A DNA stretch of 64,000 nucleotides, taken from assembly GCA_016125475.1 (NCBI GenBank), contig WGLR01000010.1, positions 124,001 through 188,000 of the forward strand. Reading direction: 5' to 3'. Position numbers and translations under genes: made by a program. Below are positions 56,933 to 64,000 of the stretch, piece by piece (positions within the stretch are counted from its first letter, which is position 1; every line of letters begins with the position of its first letter). The notes under the pieces are model-generated. The model was given only the letters and a program-made list of their open reading frames with translations, was not told where the DNA came from and ran no database searches. Source of the DNA: Betaproteobacteria bacterium (GTDB lineage Bacteria; Pseudomonadota; Gammaproteobacteria; Burkholderiales; Ga0077523).

Positions 56933-57817
56933 GTGCACGTCGACGGTCATCTCGGTTTCATCGGCACCGGTGTCATGGGCGAGCCCATGTGTCGCAACCT
57001 CGCGCTGAAGGGCGGCGTGGACGTCGTCGCCTTCGATCGCGACGAGGCACCGCTCGCGCGCCTCGCCACGCACGGAATCCGTGTGGCGGCGTCGGTGGCA
57101 GAAGTCGCTGCGGGTGCATCCGTCGTCTTCGTGTCGCTGCCGTCGGGAGAGGCCGTCGAGGCGCTCTGCGCCGGCGACGACGGGCTGTTCGCGGCGTCCT
57201 CGCGCGGGCAGGTCATCGTGGATCTCGGCACGTCGCCGGTGTCCCTGACCCGGGCGCTCGCGGAGCGCTTCGCGGACAGGGGGGTGACCTGGGTCGACGC
57301 ACCGGTCGCGCGTACGCGCGCCGCCGCGGAGGCCGGTCGCCTGTCGGTGATGGTCGGTGCCGACGCCGCAACCTTCGCACGTCTCGAACCGATGCTCGCG
57401 ACCTTCGCGACCGACGTCACGCTCTGCGGGCCGACGGGTTGTGGCCAGGTCGTGAAGATCCTCAACAACATGGTCCTGTTCGAGACGGTGGTCGCCCTGT
57501 CCGAGGCCTGTGCGATCGGGGAGCACGCGGGTGTGCCGCGCGACAGGCTGCTCGACACCCTCGCGAAGGGGTCGGCCGACAGTTTCGCGCTGCGCAACCA
57601 CGGACAGAAGGCCATCGTGCCCGACACGTTCCCGGAGCGCGCGTTCTCGGTGCGCTACGCGCGCAAGGACCTCGGCTACGCGCGGCAGCTCGCGGAGGAA
57701 GCGCACGTCGACGCGCGGGGCGCCGGTCTCGTGGACGAGTGGTTCGAACGCGCGATCCGCGCCGGACTCGGAGACCAGTATTTCCCGGTGATCAGCCGCC
57801 TTCTGAAGGGCAGCTGA
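56933..57817 (+). CDS. NAD(P)-dependent beta-hydroxyacid dehydrogenase (HIBADH/GarR family)
   Basis: 294 residues with the N-terminal Rossmann motif GFIGTGVMGEPMCRNLALKG and the substrate loop DAPVARTRAAAEAGRLSVMVG. The catalytic Lys lies in GCGQVVKILNNM. Relatives oxidise 3-hydroxyisobutyrate or reduce tartronate semialdehyde; the exact substrate is not clear. GTG 56933 follows GGGAGAG; the earlier start at 56861 overlaps glpD. It converges with a DapA/NanA-type gene 9 bp away. Confidence 0.85.
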   Translation: MHVDGHLGFIGTGVMGEPMCRNLALKGGVDVVAFDRDEAPLARLATHGIRVAASVAEVAAGASVVFVSLPSGEAVEALCAGDDGLFAASSRGQVIVDLGTSPVSLTRALAERFADRGVTWVDAPVARTRAAAEAGRLSVMVGADAATFARLEPMLATFATDVTLCGPTGCGQVVKILNNMVLFETVVALSEACAIGEHAGVPRDRLLDTLAKGSADSFALRNHGQKAIVPDTFPERAFSVRYARKDLGYARQLAEEAHVDARGAGLVDEWFERAIRAGLGDQYFPVISRLLKGS

Positions 57818-57826
57818 GGAGGGCGG

Positions 57827-58732
57827 TCAGGCGGGGACGGGGCCGCGTGTCACGCCGAGCGATTCGGCGACGCGCAGGACCTCGCGCTGCTCGTCGGGCG
57901 TGAGACGGTTCACGGGCGGAATGGTCGCCCCGCAGTCCACGCCGAGCCGGGCGGAGAGCACGGTCTTGCAGACGTGCGCGGGGGCACCGTACATCCAGAC
58001 GAGATCGACGAACGCACGGACCCCGTCCTGGAGGGCCTGCGCGCGCGCGACGTCCCCGGCTTCCCACGCGCGGTAGAGCGCCGCGTAGTGCCACGGCGCG
58101 AGCGCGAGCGGCGCGTCGATGGTACCCACTGCGCCCATCGTGAGAGCCGGCAGCGGGAAGGCGCCGTTGCCGGAAAAGCAGGTGAGCCCCATGTCCGCGA
58201 ACACGCGGATGTCCGCGAAGTTCGGCGCGGAGTGCTTGAGGCCGGCGAGCGTGGGTATCGCCCGCACGAACTTCTCCATCAGTGCAGGAACCGTCTCGAC
58301 CTGGGTGAGCTGGGGCAGGTTGTAGACGAAGAAGGGCAGGTCGCCCGCCGCATCCGCCACGGCGCGGTAGTGTTCGATGCGCGCGCGTTCGCTGCTCGGG
58401 AAGAAGAACGGCGGCACGCAGCAGACGGCGTCGCATCCTGCCTCCCGGGCGGTGCGGGCCGCGCGGACTGCGGCTGCCGTGCTGATGGCGCCCACGTGCA
58501 TGATGACCTTCGCGCGTCCCCTGCAGACCTCGGCGGAGATTCGCGCGACGGCATCCCGTGCGCTCTCGTCGAGTATCGGACCCTCGCCGGTGCTGCCGGC
58601 CATCCAGAAGCCGTGGGCGCCGTGGGCGATGTTGTCCTCGAGCAGGGCCCGCAGCGCGGCTTCGTGGACCTGGCCACCGGCGGTGACGGGAGTGGGCGGA
58701 GCCGGAAACACGCCTCGGAAATCGGATGCCAT
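57827..58732 (-). CDS. DapA/NanA superfamily lyase
   Basis: A class I aldolase-type TIM barrel of 301 residues. GSTGEG (46-51) is the substrate carboxylate loop, Tyr137 (FFVYNLP) and Schiff-base Lys166 (LAGLKHSAPN) are both present. Tyr137 and Lys166 numbering sits close to N-acetylneuraminate lyase, but it could equally act on a keto acid from sugar-acid breakdown. True lysine-pathway DapA is normally a housekeeping gene elsewhere. The neighbouring hydroxyacid dehydrogenase hints at sugar-acid or keto-acid metabolism. Confidence 0.82.
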   Translation of the reverse strand: MASDFRGVFPAPPTPVTAGGQVHEAALRALLEDNIAHGAHGFWMAGSTGEGPILDESARDAVARISAEVCRGRAKVIMHVGAISTAAAVRAARTAREAGCDAVCCVPPFFFPSSERARIEHYRAVADAAGDLPFFVYNLPQLTQVETVPALMEKFVRAIPTLAGLKHSAPNFADIRVFADMGLTCFSGNGAFPLPALTMGAVGTIDAPLALAPWHYAALYRAWEAGDVARAQALQDGVRAFVDLVWMYGAPAHVCKTVLSARLGVDCGATIPPVNRLTPDEQREVLRVAESLGVTRGPVPA

Positions 58733-58812
58733 GGGTGAACGCGTCCTGGTAGGTCGATCGGGGCCTCATGCTACCGGCCCGTCGGCGGCCGGGCAAACGC
58801 GTGCGGCGCGCG

Positions 58813-60732
58813 TCAGCTTCCGCGGCGCCTGCGCCCCGGGTCGTGCGACGACGCCTCCGGCGCGCGGGAAGACGCGCGCGGCGCGCCGGCGGCGGGCAGC
58901 ACGAACGTGACGCACGTGCCCCCTCGCGCGAGGTTCTCGGCCCAGATGTGCCCACCGTGGAAGGAGACGATCTCGCGGCAGATCGAGAGCCCCAGCCCGG
59001 TGCCGCCGGTACCGTCCGTCGTGCTGCTGCTCTGCACGAACTTGTCGAACACCGATTCGAGTTCGTCGTCGGGGATACCCGGGCCCTGGTCGCTCACGGA
59101 AACGCGCACGGCGGTACCGGCGGGCACGCCGGCATCGCCGTCCGGCGGTGCGTCGCACGTGACGCGGACGCTCGCGCCCGCAGGCGTGAACTTGACGGCG
59201 TTGGAGACGAGATTCCTCACCACCTGTCCGATGCGGGTGACATCGCACGCCGCGATGCAGGGATTCGCCGCCGGCTCGAGCAGCAGCCCGACGCCCCTGT
59301 CACGCGCCAGGACGGAGAATTCGGACACGACTTCCGCGGTGATCGCTGCGACGTCGTGGGGGGCGATGTCGTAGGTCATCCGGTCGGCTTCCATCTTCGC
59401 GAGGTCCAGCAGGTCGTTGAGCAGTGCCAGCAGGCGGTGGCCGCTCTGCTGGATCCGCTCGAAGTACTGCGCGATGCGTGGCAGCGCGGCGTCCTCGGGC
59501 GCCTCCGCCTTCTGGCGACCGAGCTGGGCGAACGAGAGAATCGCGTGCATGGGGGTACGGAGTTCGTGCGAGATGTTCGCGAGGAACTGGCTCTTGGCGA
59601 CATTGGCCGCCTCGGCGGCTTCCTTCGCCACGCGGAGGTCGCGCGTGCGCTCGTCGACGAGTTCCTGCAGGTGATCGCGGTGCTCCCGCACGAGCGCCTC
59701 CTTCGCGGCCAGTGTCACGAGCAGGGCCTCGCGGCGCCTGAATTCGCGGGTGAGGCGGACGGTCAGCCAGACGACGGCCGCACAGAACACGAGCGTGACC
59801 GCTGCGTACCGCAGCGCATGGCTGTACCAGGCACTCAGCGTGTCTTCCGTGCTGAGTCCGACGAACACCAGCAGGGGCGTGTTCGCCACGACCCGCGCAA
59901 CGCCGAAGCGTGAGATGTCGTCCAGCGAACTCGTGATCTCGCCGGCCGCTTCGCCATTCTTCCGGATGCTCTCCAGCATCGGCCCGGTGGACGCGATCCG
60001 GCGGCCGATCGCGCCTTCCAGCGGCGGAACGCGCACGATGAGATCCCCGTCCACGTGCCGCAGATTGATCAGCCCGTGTGGTCCGACCTGCAGGCCCTGA
60101 TAGGCGTCCGCGAGCTTGTCGGGTTCCAGGACCGCGACGACCACGCCCTCGAAGGTGCCGTCCGGCCCGGTGAGCCGCCGACTCATGACCATGTCCCAGC
60201 GGCCGGTGATGCGGCCCTTCATCATGGCGCTGATGAAGAGGCCCGCGTCGTGGGTCTTCTGGATGCGGAAGTACTCGCGATCCGGGAACGACAGCGGGCG
60301 GGCCGGCCATTCCTCGGAGTGATAGCGCATCACCCCCTCCGCATCGAGGATGTAGAGGGAACGGACCGTCGCGTTGGACCGCGCCTTCGTACACAGCAGG
60401 TCATGGAGCGCTCTGCCCTGCAGACGGACAGGGCCTGGAACCACGGACCAGACCGTGACGATGCCGTCCAGTGTCGCGCCGATCGCGCTGACGTTCTGTG
60501 CGGTCTGCGCTTCCAGCACCCGCACGAGGTTGCGGGCCGTGACCTGCGCGGCGTCGAGATACGCGTTCCGGCTGTTCCAGAGCGTCGTCGCCACCAGCGT
60601 CACGAGGCCCGCGATCGCGACGAGCGCCGCGGCGGGAATCAGTGCGGCGAGACGGCCGGACGGGCGGTCATCACTGGCGACTGCAGGCGGGCGAGATGTG
60701 GCGGGCGAGGTGCGAACGCGGGATTCGGGCAT
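58813..60732 (-). CDS. Sensor histidine kinase with extracellular double-Cache/PDC-type domain
   Basis: A 639-residue kinase. One helix at about 30-52, a large periplasmic sensor (about 60-310) with the DREYFRIQKTHDAGLFIS and GRITGRWDMVMSRR stretches of Cache/PDC domains, and a second helix at about 318-338. Then a short coil, HisKA with His389 (SHELRTPMHAI), and HATPase with GPGIPDDELESVFDKF and GTGLGLSICREI. ATG 60732 is chosen over TTG 60738. There is no receiver domain or neighbouring response regulator. Confidence 0.92.
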   Translation of the reverse strand: MPESRVRTSPATSRPPAVASDDRPSGRLAALIPAAALVAIAGLVTLVATTLWNSRNAYLDAAQVTARNLVRVLEAQTAQNVSAIGATLDGIVTVWSVVPGPVRLQGRALHDLLCTKARSNATVRSLYILDAEGVMRYHSEEWPARPLSFPDREYFRIQKTHDAGLFISAMMKGRITGRWDMVMSRRLTGPDGTFEGVVVAVLEPDKLADAYQGLQVGPHGLINLRHVDGDLIVRVPPLEGAIGRRIASTGPMLESIRKNGEAAGEITSSLDDISRFGVARVVANTPLLVFVGLSTEDTLSAWYSHALRYAAVTLVFCAAVVWLTVRLTREFRRREALLVTLAAKEALVREHRDHLQELVDERTRDLRVAKEAAEAANVAKSQFLANISHELRTPMHAILSFAQLGRQKAEAPEDAALPRIAQYFERIQQSGHRLLALLNDLLDLAKMEADRMTYDIAPHDVAAITAEVVSEFSVLARDRGVGLLLEPAANPCIAACDVTRIGQVVRNLVSNAVKFTPAGASVRVTCDAPPDGDAGVPAGTAVRVSVSDQGPGIPDDELESVFDKFVQSSSTTDGTGGTGLGLSICREIVSFHGGHIWAENLARGGTCVTFVLPAAGAPRASSRAPEASSHDPGRRRRGS

Positions 60733-60880
60733 GAACAAGCACGGTTACGGCTGGCGCTCGGAATCCTTGATGGTACCGGGTTTGAATGCATGCCGTCGCC
60801 GGAGCGGGACAGTGCCGCCTCCGCGGGATCGTGCGGGGTAAACTCGGCGCCGAAGAACCATCGATTCCCGCGAAATCCCC

Positions 60881-62524
60881 ATGAACCTCTCCACTGACAT
60901 CCGCGATGGTGAAACCATTCGCGACCTTTTCGACGCGGCCGTTCGGGATCACGCGGACCGGCCGTTCCTCGCCGTGCCGGCCAATCCCCGCCGGGCGTAC
61001 GCGCCGGCGGGGCGGGAGATTTCGTACGGCGAGGCCGGGCGTCAGGTCCAGCGCCTGCGCGATGCTTACCGTCGGGCGGGATACGGGGTCGGTCACCGGG
61101 TGGCGCTGCTGCTCGAGAATCGTCCGGAACACGTCCTGCACAAGCTCGCACTCAACGCGATCGGCGTCTGCTGCGTACCCGTGAATCCCGATTATCGGGC
61201 CGGCGAGACCGCCTATCTGCTCGATCACAGCCGACCGGACCTCGTCCTGACCATCGGGAGCCGGCGTGCGCAGGTCGCCGAGGCCCTCGCGGAAGCGCGC
61301 CACCGACCAGCCGTGCTGACCGAGGAGGAAGCCGGTACCGGCCTGCCTCCGCCGCTGCATGCGGCGCGTCACGCGGACCCTTCCCCCGATACCCCCGCGA
61401 GCATCCTCTACACGTCCGGCACCACCGGCCGGCCGAAGGGGTGCATCCTCTCGCACGGCTACGAGGTCGCGTCGGGCGCATGGTACGCGGCCATCGGGGG
61501 CATGGCGGCGATCCGTCCGGGCGAGGACCGCATCTACAACCCGCTCCCGCTGTATCACGTGAATTCCTCGGTCGTTTCGCTCTTCTGCGCGATCGCGACC
61601 GGCAACTGCCAGATCCAGACGGACCGGTTTCATCCCGAGCGCTGGTGGCCCGAGGTCGGCCAGACGCGGGCGACGGTCGTCCACCACCTCGGCGTGATCG
61701 TGTCGATGCTGCTCGCGCGACCTGCGACGCCTGAAGACCACGACCACTGCGTGCGTTTCGGCCTGGGCGCGGGCGTCGAGCCTCAGATGCACGCGGCGTT
61801 CGAGGCTCGATTCGGCTTTCCACTGATCGAGATCTGGGGCATGACGGAAACGGTGCGCCTGCTCGCTGACAGCACCGAGAACCGTCAGGTGGGCACCCGG
61901 GCGATCGGATGCGGGGTCCCGGGCATCGACGTGCGCGTGGTCGACGACGCCGACCGCGATGTCGCGGACGGCTCTCCCGGGGAAATGCTCGTGCGGCACT
62001 CCGCTGCCACGCCGCGTCGCGGCAGTTTCTCCGGGTACCTGGACGACGACGAAGCCACGGAAACGGCGTGGCGGGGCGGGTGGTTCCATACCGGTGACAC
62101 GGTCTGGCGGGGGGCGGACGGCGTGTTGCACTTCGTCGACAGGAAGAAGAACATCATCCGGCGCTCGGGCGAGAACATCGCTGCAGCGGAGATCGAGGCG
62201 CTGCTCCTGAGTCATCCGGACGTCCTGCAGGCGGCAGTACTCGCCGTCAGGGACGAGACGCGCGAGGAGGAGGTGCTCGCCTGCGTGGTCCTCAAGAGCG
62301 GCACCACCGACGAACGCAGCGCCCGGGACCTCTTCGCGTACTGCAACGAGCGCGTGGCCTACTACAAGGCACCGGGGTGGATTCACATCCTCCCGGCGCT
62401 GCCGACCACCGGAACACAGAAGATCCAGAAGCACACGATCTACCCGAACGGGACGGATCCCCGCGAGGCACCGGGGATCTTCGACCTGCGGGCGCTGAAG
62501 CGGCGAGGGCGCGGAAATGGCTGA
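60881..62524 (+). CDS. AMP-dependent acyl-CoA ligase
   Basis: 547 residues of the acyl-adenylate-forming family. Motifs: YTSGTTGRPKGCILSHGYEV, LPLYHVNSS, EIWGMTET, GWFHTGDTVW and DRKKNIIRRSGENIAAAEIE. The overall pattern is nearest to CaiC-type and medium/long-chain ligases, so the acyl substrate is uncertain. Its end overlaps the next gene by 8 bp, which implies the CoA ester is handed to that hydratase. The 148-bp gap upstream is divergent with the kinase. Confidence 0.88.
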   Translation: MNLSTDIRDGETIRDLFDAAVRDHADRPFLAVPANPRRAYAPAGREISYGEAGRQVQRLRDAYRRAGYGVGHRVALLLENRPEHVLHKLALNAIGVCCVPVNPDYRAGETAYLLDHSRPDLVLTIGSRRAQVAEALAEARHRPAVLTEEEAGTGLPPPLHAARHADPSPDTPASILYTSGTTGRPKGCILSHGYEVASGAWYAAIGGMAAIRPGEDRIYNPLPLYHVNSSVVSLFCAIATGNCQIQTDRFHPERWWPEVGQTRATVVHHLGVIVSMLLARPATPEDHDHCVRFGLGAGVEPQMHAAFEARFGFPLIEIWGMTETVRLLADSTENRQVGTRAIGCGVPGIDVRVVDDADRDVADGSPGEMLVRHSAATPRRGSFSGYLDDDEATETAWRGGWFHTGDTVWRGADGVLHFVDRKKNIIRRSGENIAAAEIEALLLSHPDVLQAAVLAVRDETREEEVLACVVLKSGTTDERSARDLFAYCNERVAYYKAPGWIHILPALPTTGTQKIQKHTIYPNGTDPREAPGIFDLRALKRRGRGNG

Positions 62525-63335
62525 ACGAATCCTGATGAGCGTGGACGACGCGGGGGTCGCCGAGGTTCGTCTCAACCGGCCGGAGAAGCGCAACGCGCTC
62601 GATGCCGCGATGATCGACGGCCTCGTGGCGGCGGGTGAGCGGCTGTGCGGCATGTCGAACGTGCGGGCAGTCGTTCTCAGCGGCGCGGGTGAGGCTTTCT
62701 GTGCGGGTCTCGATCTGTCCTTGTTCTCCGCGATGGCGGACGGGCGTGGGGCCGGCGTCGGGCAGGATGGCGCCCGGCTCGCCACCCGAACGCACGGCGT
62801 CGCCAATGCGCCGCAGCGGGCGGTGCTCGTCTGGCGCGACGTGCCCGTTCCGGTGATCGCCGCGATTCACGGCGCCGCGCTCGGCGGCGGGCTGCAGGTC
62901 GCCCTCGGTGCCGACGTGCGTTACGTCTCCCCTGACGCGCGGCTGGCAGTGATGGAGATCAAGTGGGGACTGGTGCCGGACATGGCGGGCACCGTGCTCA
63001 TGCGCGAACTGGCACGTGCGGACGTGGCACGCGAACTCGCGTTTTCCGGACGCGTGTTTTCGGGTGAGGAGGCCGTCGGATTCGGCCTGGCGACACACGT
63101 CTGCGCGACACCCCTGGACGCCGCCCGCCGGTGCGCATCCGAGATCGCGGCGCTGAGTCCGGACGCGGTTCGAGCGGCCAAGCGTCTCCTGAACCAGGCC
63201 ACACAGGCCACGCTCCGGGAACAGCTGCTCGCGGAATCCGTCGAGCAGGACCGTCTCGTCGGTTCGCCGAACCAGACCGAGGCCGTGGCGGCGAATCTCG
63301 CCAGACGCCCGCCCCGCTTCACGGATCCCGCCTGA
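62517..63335 (+). CDS. Enoyl-CoA hydratase/isomerase family protein
   Basis: A 272-residue crotonase-fold protein. RLNRPEKRNALDAAMIDGL at the start, GAGEAFCAGLDLSLF for the first oxyanion-hole loop, and HGAALGGGLQVALGADVRY for the second. One catalytic Glu is plausible in VMEIKWGLVPD. It begins inside the ligase gene (8-bp overlap), so the two work in one pathway. The reaction (hydration or isomerisation) is not decided. Confidence 0.88.
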   Translation: MAERILMSVDDAGVAEVRLNRPEKRNALDAAMIDGLVAAGERLCGMSNVRAVVLSGAGEAFCAGLDLSLFSAMADGRGAGVGQDGARLATRTHGVANAPQRAVLVWRDVPVPVIAAIHGAALGGGLQVALGADVRYVSPDARLAVMEIKWGLVPDMAGTVLMRELARADVARELAFSGRVFSGEEAVGFGLATHVCATPLDAARRCASEIAALSPDAVRAAKRLLNQATQATLREQLLAESVEQDRLVGSPNQTEAVAANLARRPPRFTDPA

Positions 63336-63361
63336 ACGACCTGCGATTCCGGCCCCGTGTC

Positions 63362-63403
63362 TTGATCTGGCGCAAATGCGAATCGCCGATGTCCGCCTAT
63401 ATA
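63362..63403 (+). promoter_or_regulatory. FNR/CRP-family-like box with class II -10 element
   Basis: TTGAT-CTGG-CGCAA (63362-63375) matches the FNR/Anr consensus TTGAT-N4-ATCAA at 8 of 10 positions. TATATA at 63398-63403 starts 29.5 bp from the box centre, giving a start near 63410 with the box at -41.5. The -10 lies inside the short palindrome CTATATATAG (63397-63406). It drives toward the CheB-like gene at 63596. Confidence 0.55.
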
Positions 63404-63595
63404 TAGAAAAATGAAGGCGGGGTGCGCGCCACGGCTGATCGCGGACTGGCCGGAAGCGCGTCTCGTCCCCTGCCGGCCGTGGCGTGCGGTCGCGTGACCC
63501 TTTCCCGAGCGGCGGCGCCTGCGCGGCGTGAAGCAGCCCCGAGGGTGAGGGGGCGTCGACCGCAGGGACGACCTCGACACCGTTGTGAGGGGGGC

Positions 63596-64000
63596 ATGAC
63601 CACGCACGATGCGAATATGCGCCGAACGCAGGCCATTCCGGCGGAAGATCCCGACCACGACGACGCAGACGCTGCGGGTCCCTGCATCGTCGCGGTGAGT
63701 GCCGCCCCCACGCAGACCGGCGAGCTGAATGCGCTGTTCCGGGAGATTCCCGCCGACAGCGGTCTCGCGTTCGTGATCGTCCCGGGACCCGACGAGTCGC
63801 CGCGCGCCTACGACTCGCTCGCCGGCCCGGGCCTCACGCCGCCAGTACCGGCGCGCAGTGGTACCCGGATCGAGGCAGGGCAGACCTATCTGCTCCCTCC
63901 GGGCGGGTCCTTTACCTTGCGGGGAGGACTGGTCAGGCCGGCCCGACGGGCTCGGCCGTCCGGTCCCGACGCTTCCTTCTCCGAGTTCTGCGCGGCACTC
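63596..64000 (+). CDS. CheB methylesterase-like protein with degenerate active site, partial
   Basis: The frame is open to the right edge, 135 residues visible. After a 28-residue acidic leader it follows CheB closely: CIVAVSAAP, ALFREIPADSGLAFVIV, GTRIEAGQTYLLPPGG, FTLRGGLVRPARR. Yet the nucleophile motif GxSxGG is replaced by SAAPTQTG (residues 35-42), and the catalytic His of the QHLDP motif is replaced in PGPDESP. GAGGGG lies before ATG 63596. CheB-like domains often open CheB-CheR-kinase fusions; the rest is outside the window. Confidence 0.7.
   Translation, partial: MTTHDANMRRTQAIPAEDPDHDDADAAGPCIVAVSAAPTQTGELNALFREIPADSGLAFVIVPGPDESPRAYDSLAGPGLTPPVPARSGTRIEAGQTYLLPPGGSFTLRGGLVRPARRARPSGPDASFSEFCAAL

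Noticed and set aside
63397-63406. Palindrome CTATATATAG considered as an attachment or operator site
   Set aside because: It is short and coincides with the -10 position predicted from the FNR-like box, so a promoter explains it better.

Overview
The window is GC-rich (roughly two thirds G+C) and densely coded. It most resembles a betaproteobacterial chromosome. The main evidence is gene order: mdh, then a GntR regulator, sdhCDAB, sdhE, gltA, sucA, sucB, lpd and zapE, plus a ppiC-type isomerase with bolA, yciI and yciB. The assignment is inferred from synteny and protein character only; no rRNA or tRNA gene was seen.

Layout. (1) 1-4888: the end of a TRAP small permease and its large permease, followed by protocatechuate ring-cleavage genes pcaH, pcaG and pcaB. 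An AT-richer HNH nuclease gene sits between pcaG and pcaB. (2) 4889-5271: a non-coding element of two opposed heptamer arrays around a GC-rich palindrome. (3) 5272-18483: housekeeping genes prfC, rdgC, ettA, an orphan 2OG-Fe(II) oxygenase, nnrDE-type repair enzyme, purL, and the isomerase/bolA/yciI/yciB operon. (4) 18816-25222: a redox region with an AhpD-like protein, a nitroreductase, a Tat-exported small subunit with a GMC flavoprotein, then an outer-membrane barrel with an N-terminal c-heme (Cyc2-like), a diheme cytochrome c4 and a BamE-like protein. (5) 25234-28883: an orphan multi-PAS histidine kinase, then DUF2934 and Hsp20 genes. (6) 29101-36886, minus strand: mdh, prpB, prpC, prpD and acnA. 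(7) 37122-52888, plus strand: gntR, sdhCDAB-sdhE, gltA, sucA, sucB, lpd, zapE, acuI and prpE. (8) 52984-64000: two related exported cupins, ydcF, glpD, a beta-hydroxyacid dehydrogenase, a DapA/NanA-type aldolase, a second orphan histidine kinase, an acyl-CoA ligase with an enoyl-CoA hydratase, and the start of a CheB-like protein that lacks the catalytic residues.

How the parts work together. Most of the TCA cycle (citrate synthase, aconitase, 2-oxoglutarate dehydrogenase, succinate dehydrogenase, malate dehydrogenase) and the whole 2-methylcitrate cycle face away from one control region beside gntR. AcuI and PrpE could feed acrylate or propionate into that cycle. Protocatechuate cleavage products also enter the TCA cycle.

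The least expected signal is three FNR/CRP-type palindromes (22623, 28964, 63362). Each lies about 41.5 bp upstream of a predicted start, with a -10-like hexamer correctly placed. They precede the heme-barrel gene, the DUF2934-Hsp20 pair and the degenerate CheB-like gene, suggesting a small oxygen- or NO-responsive regulon.
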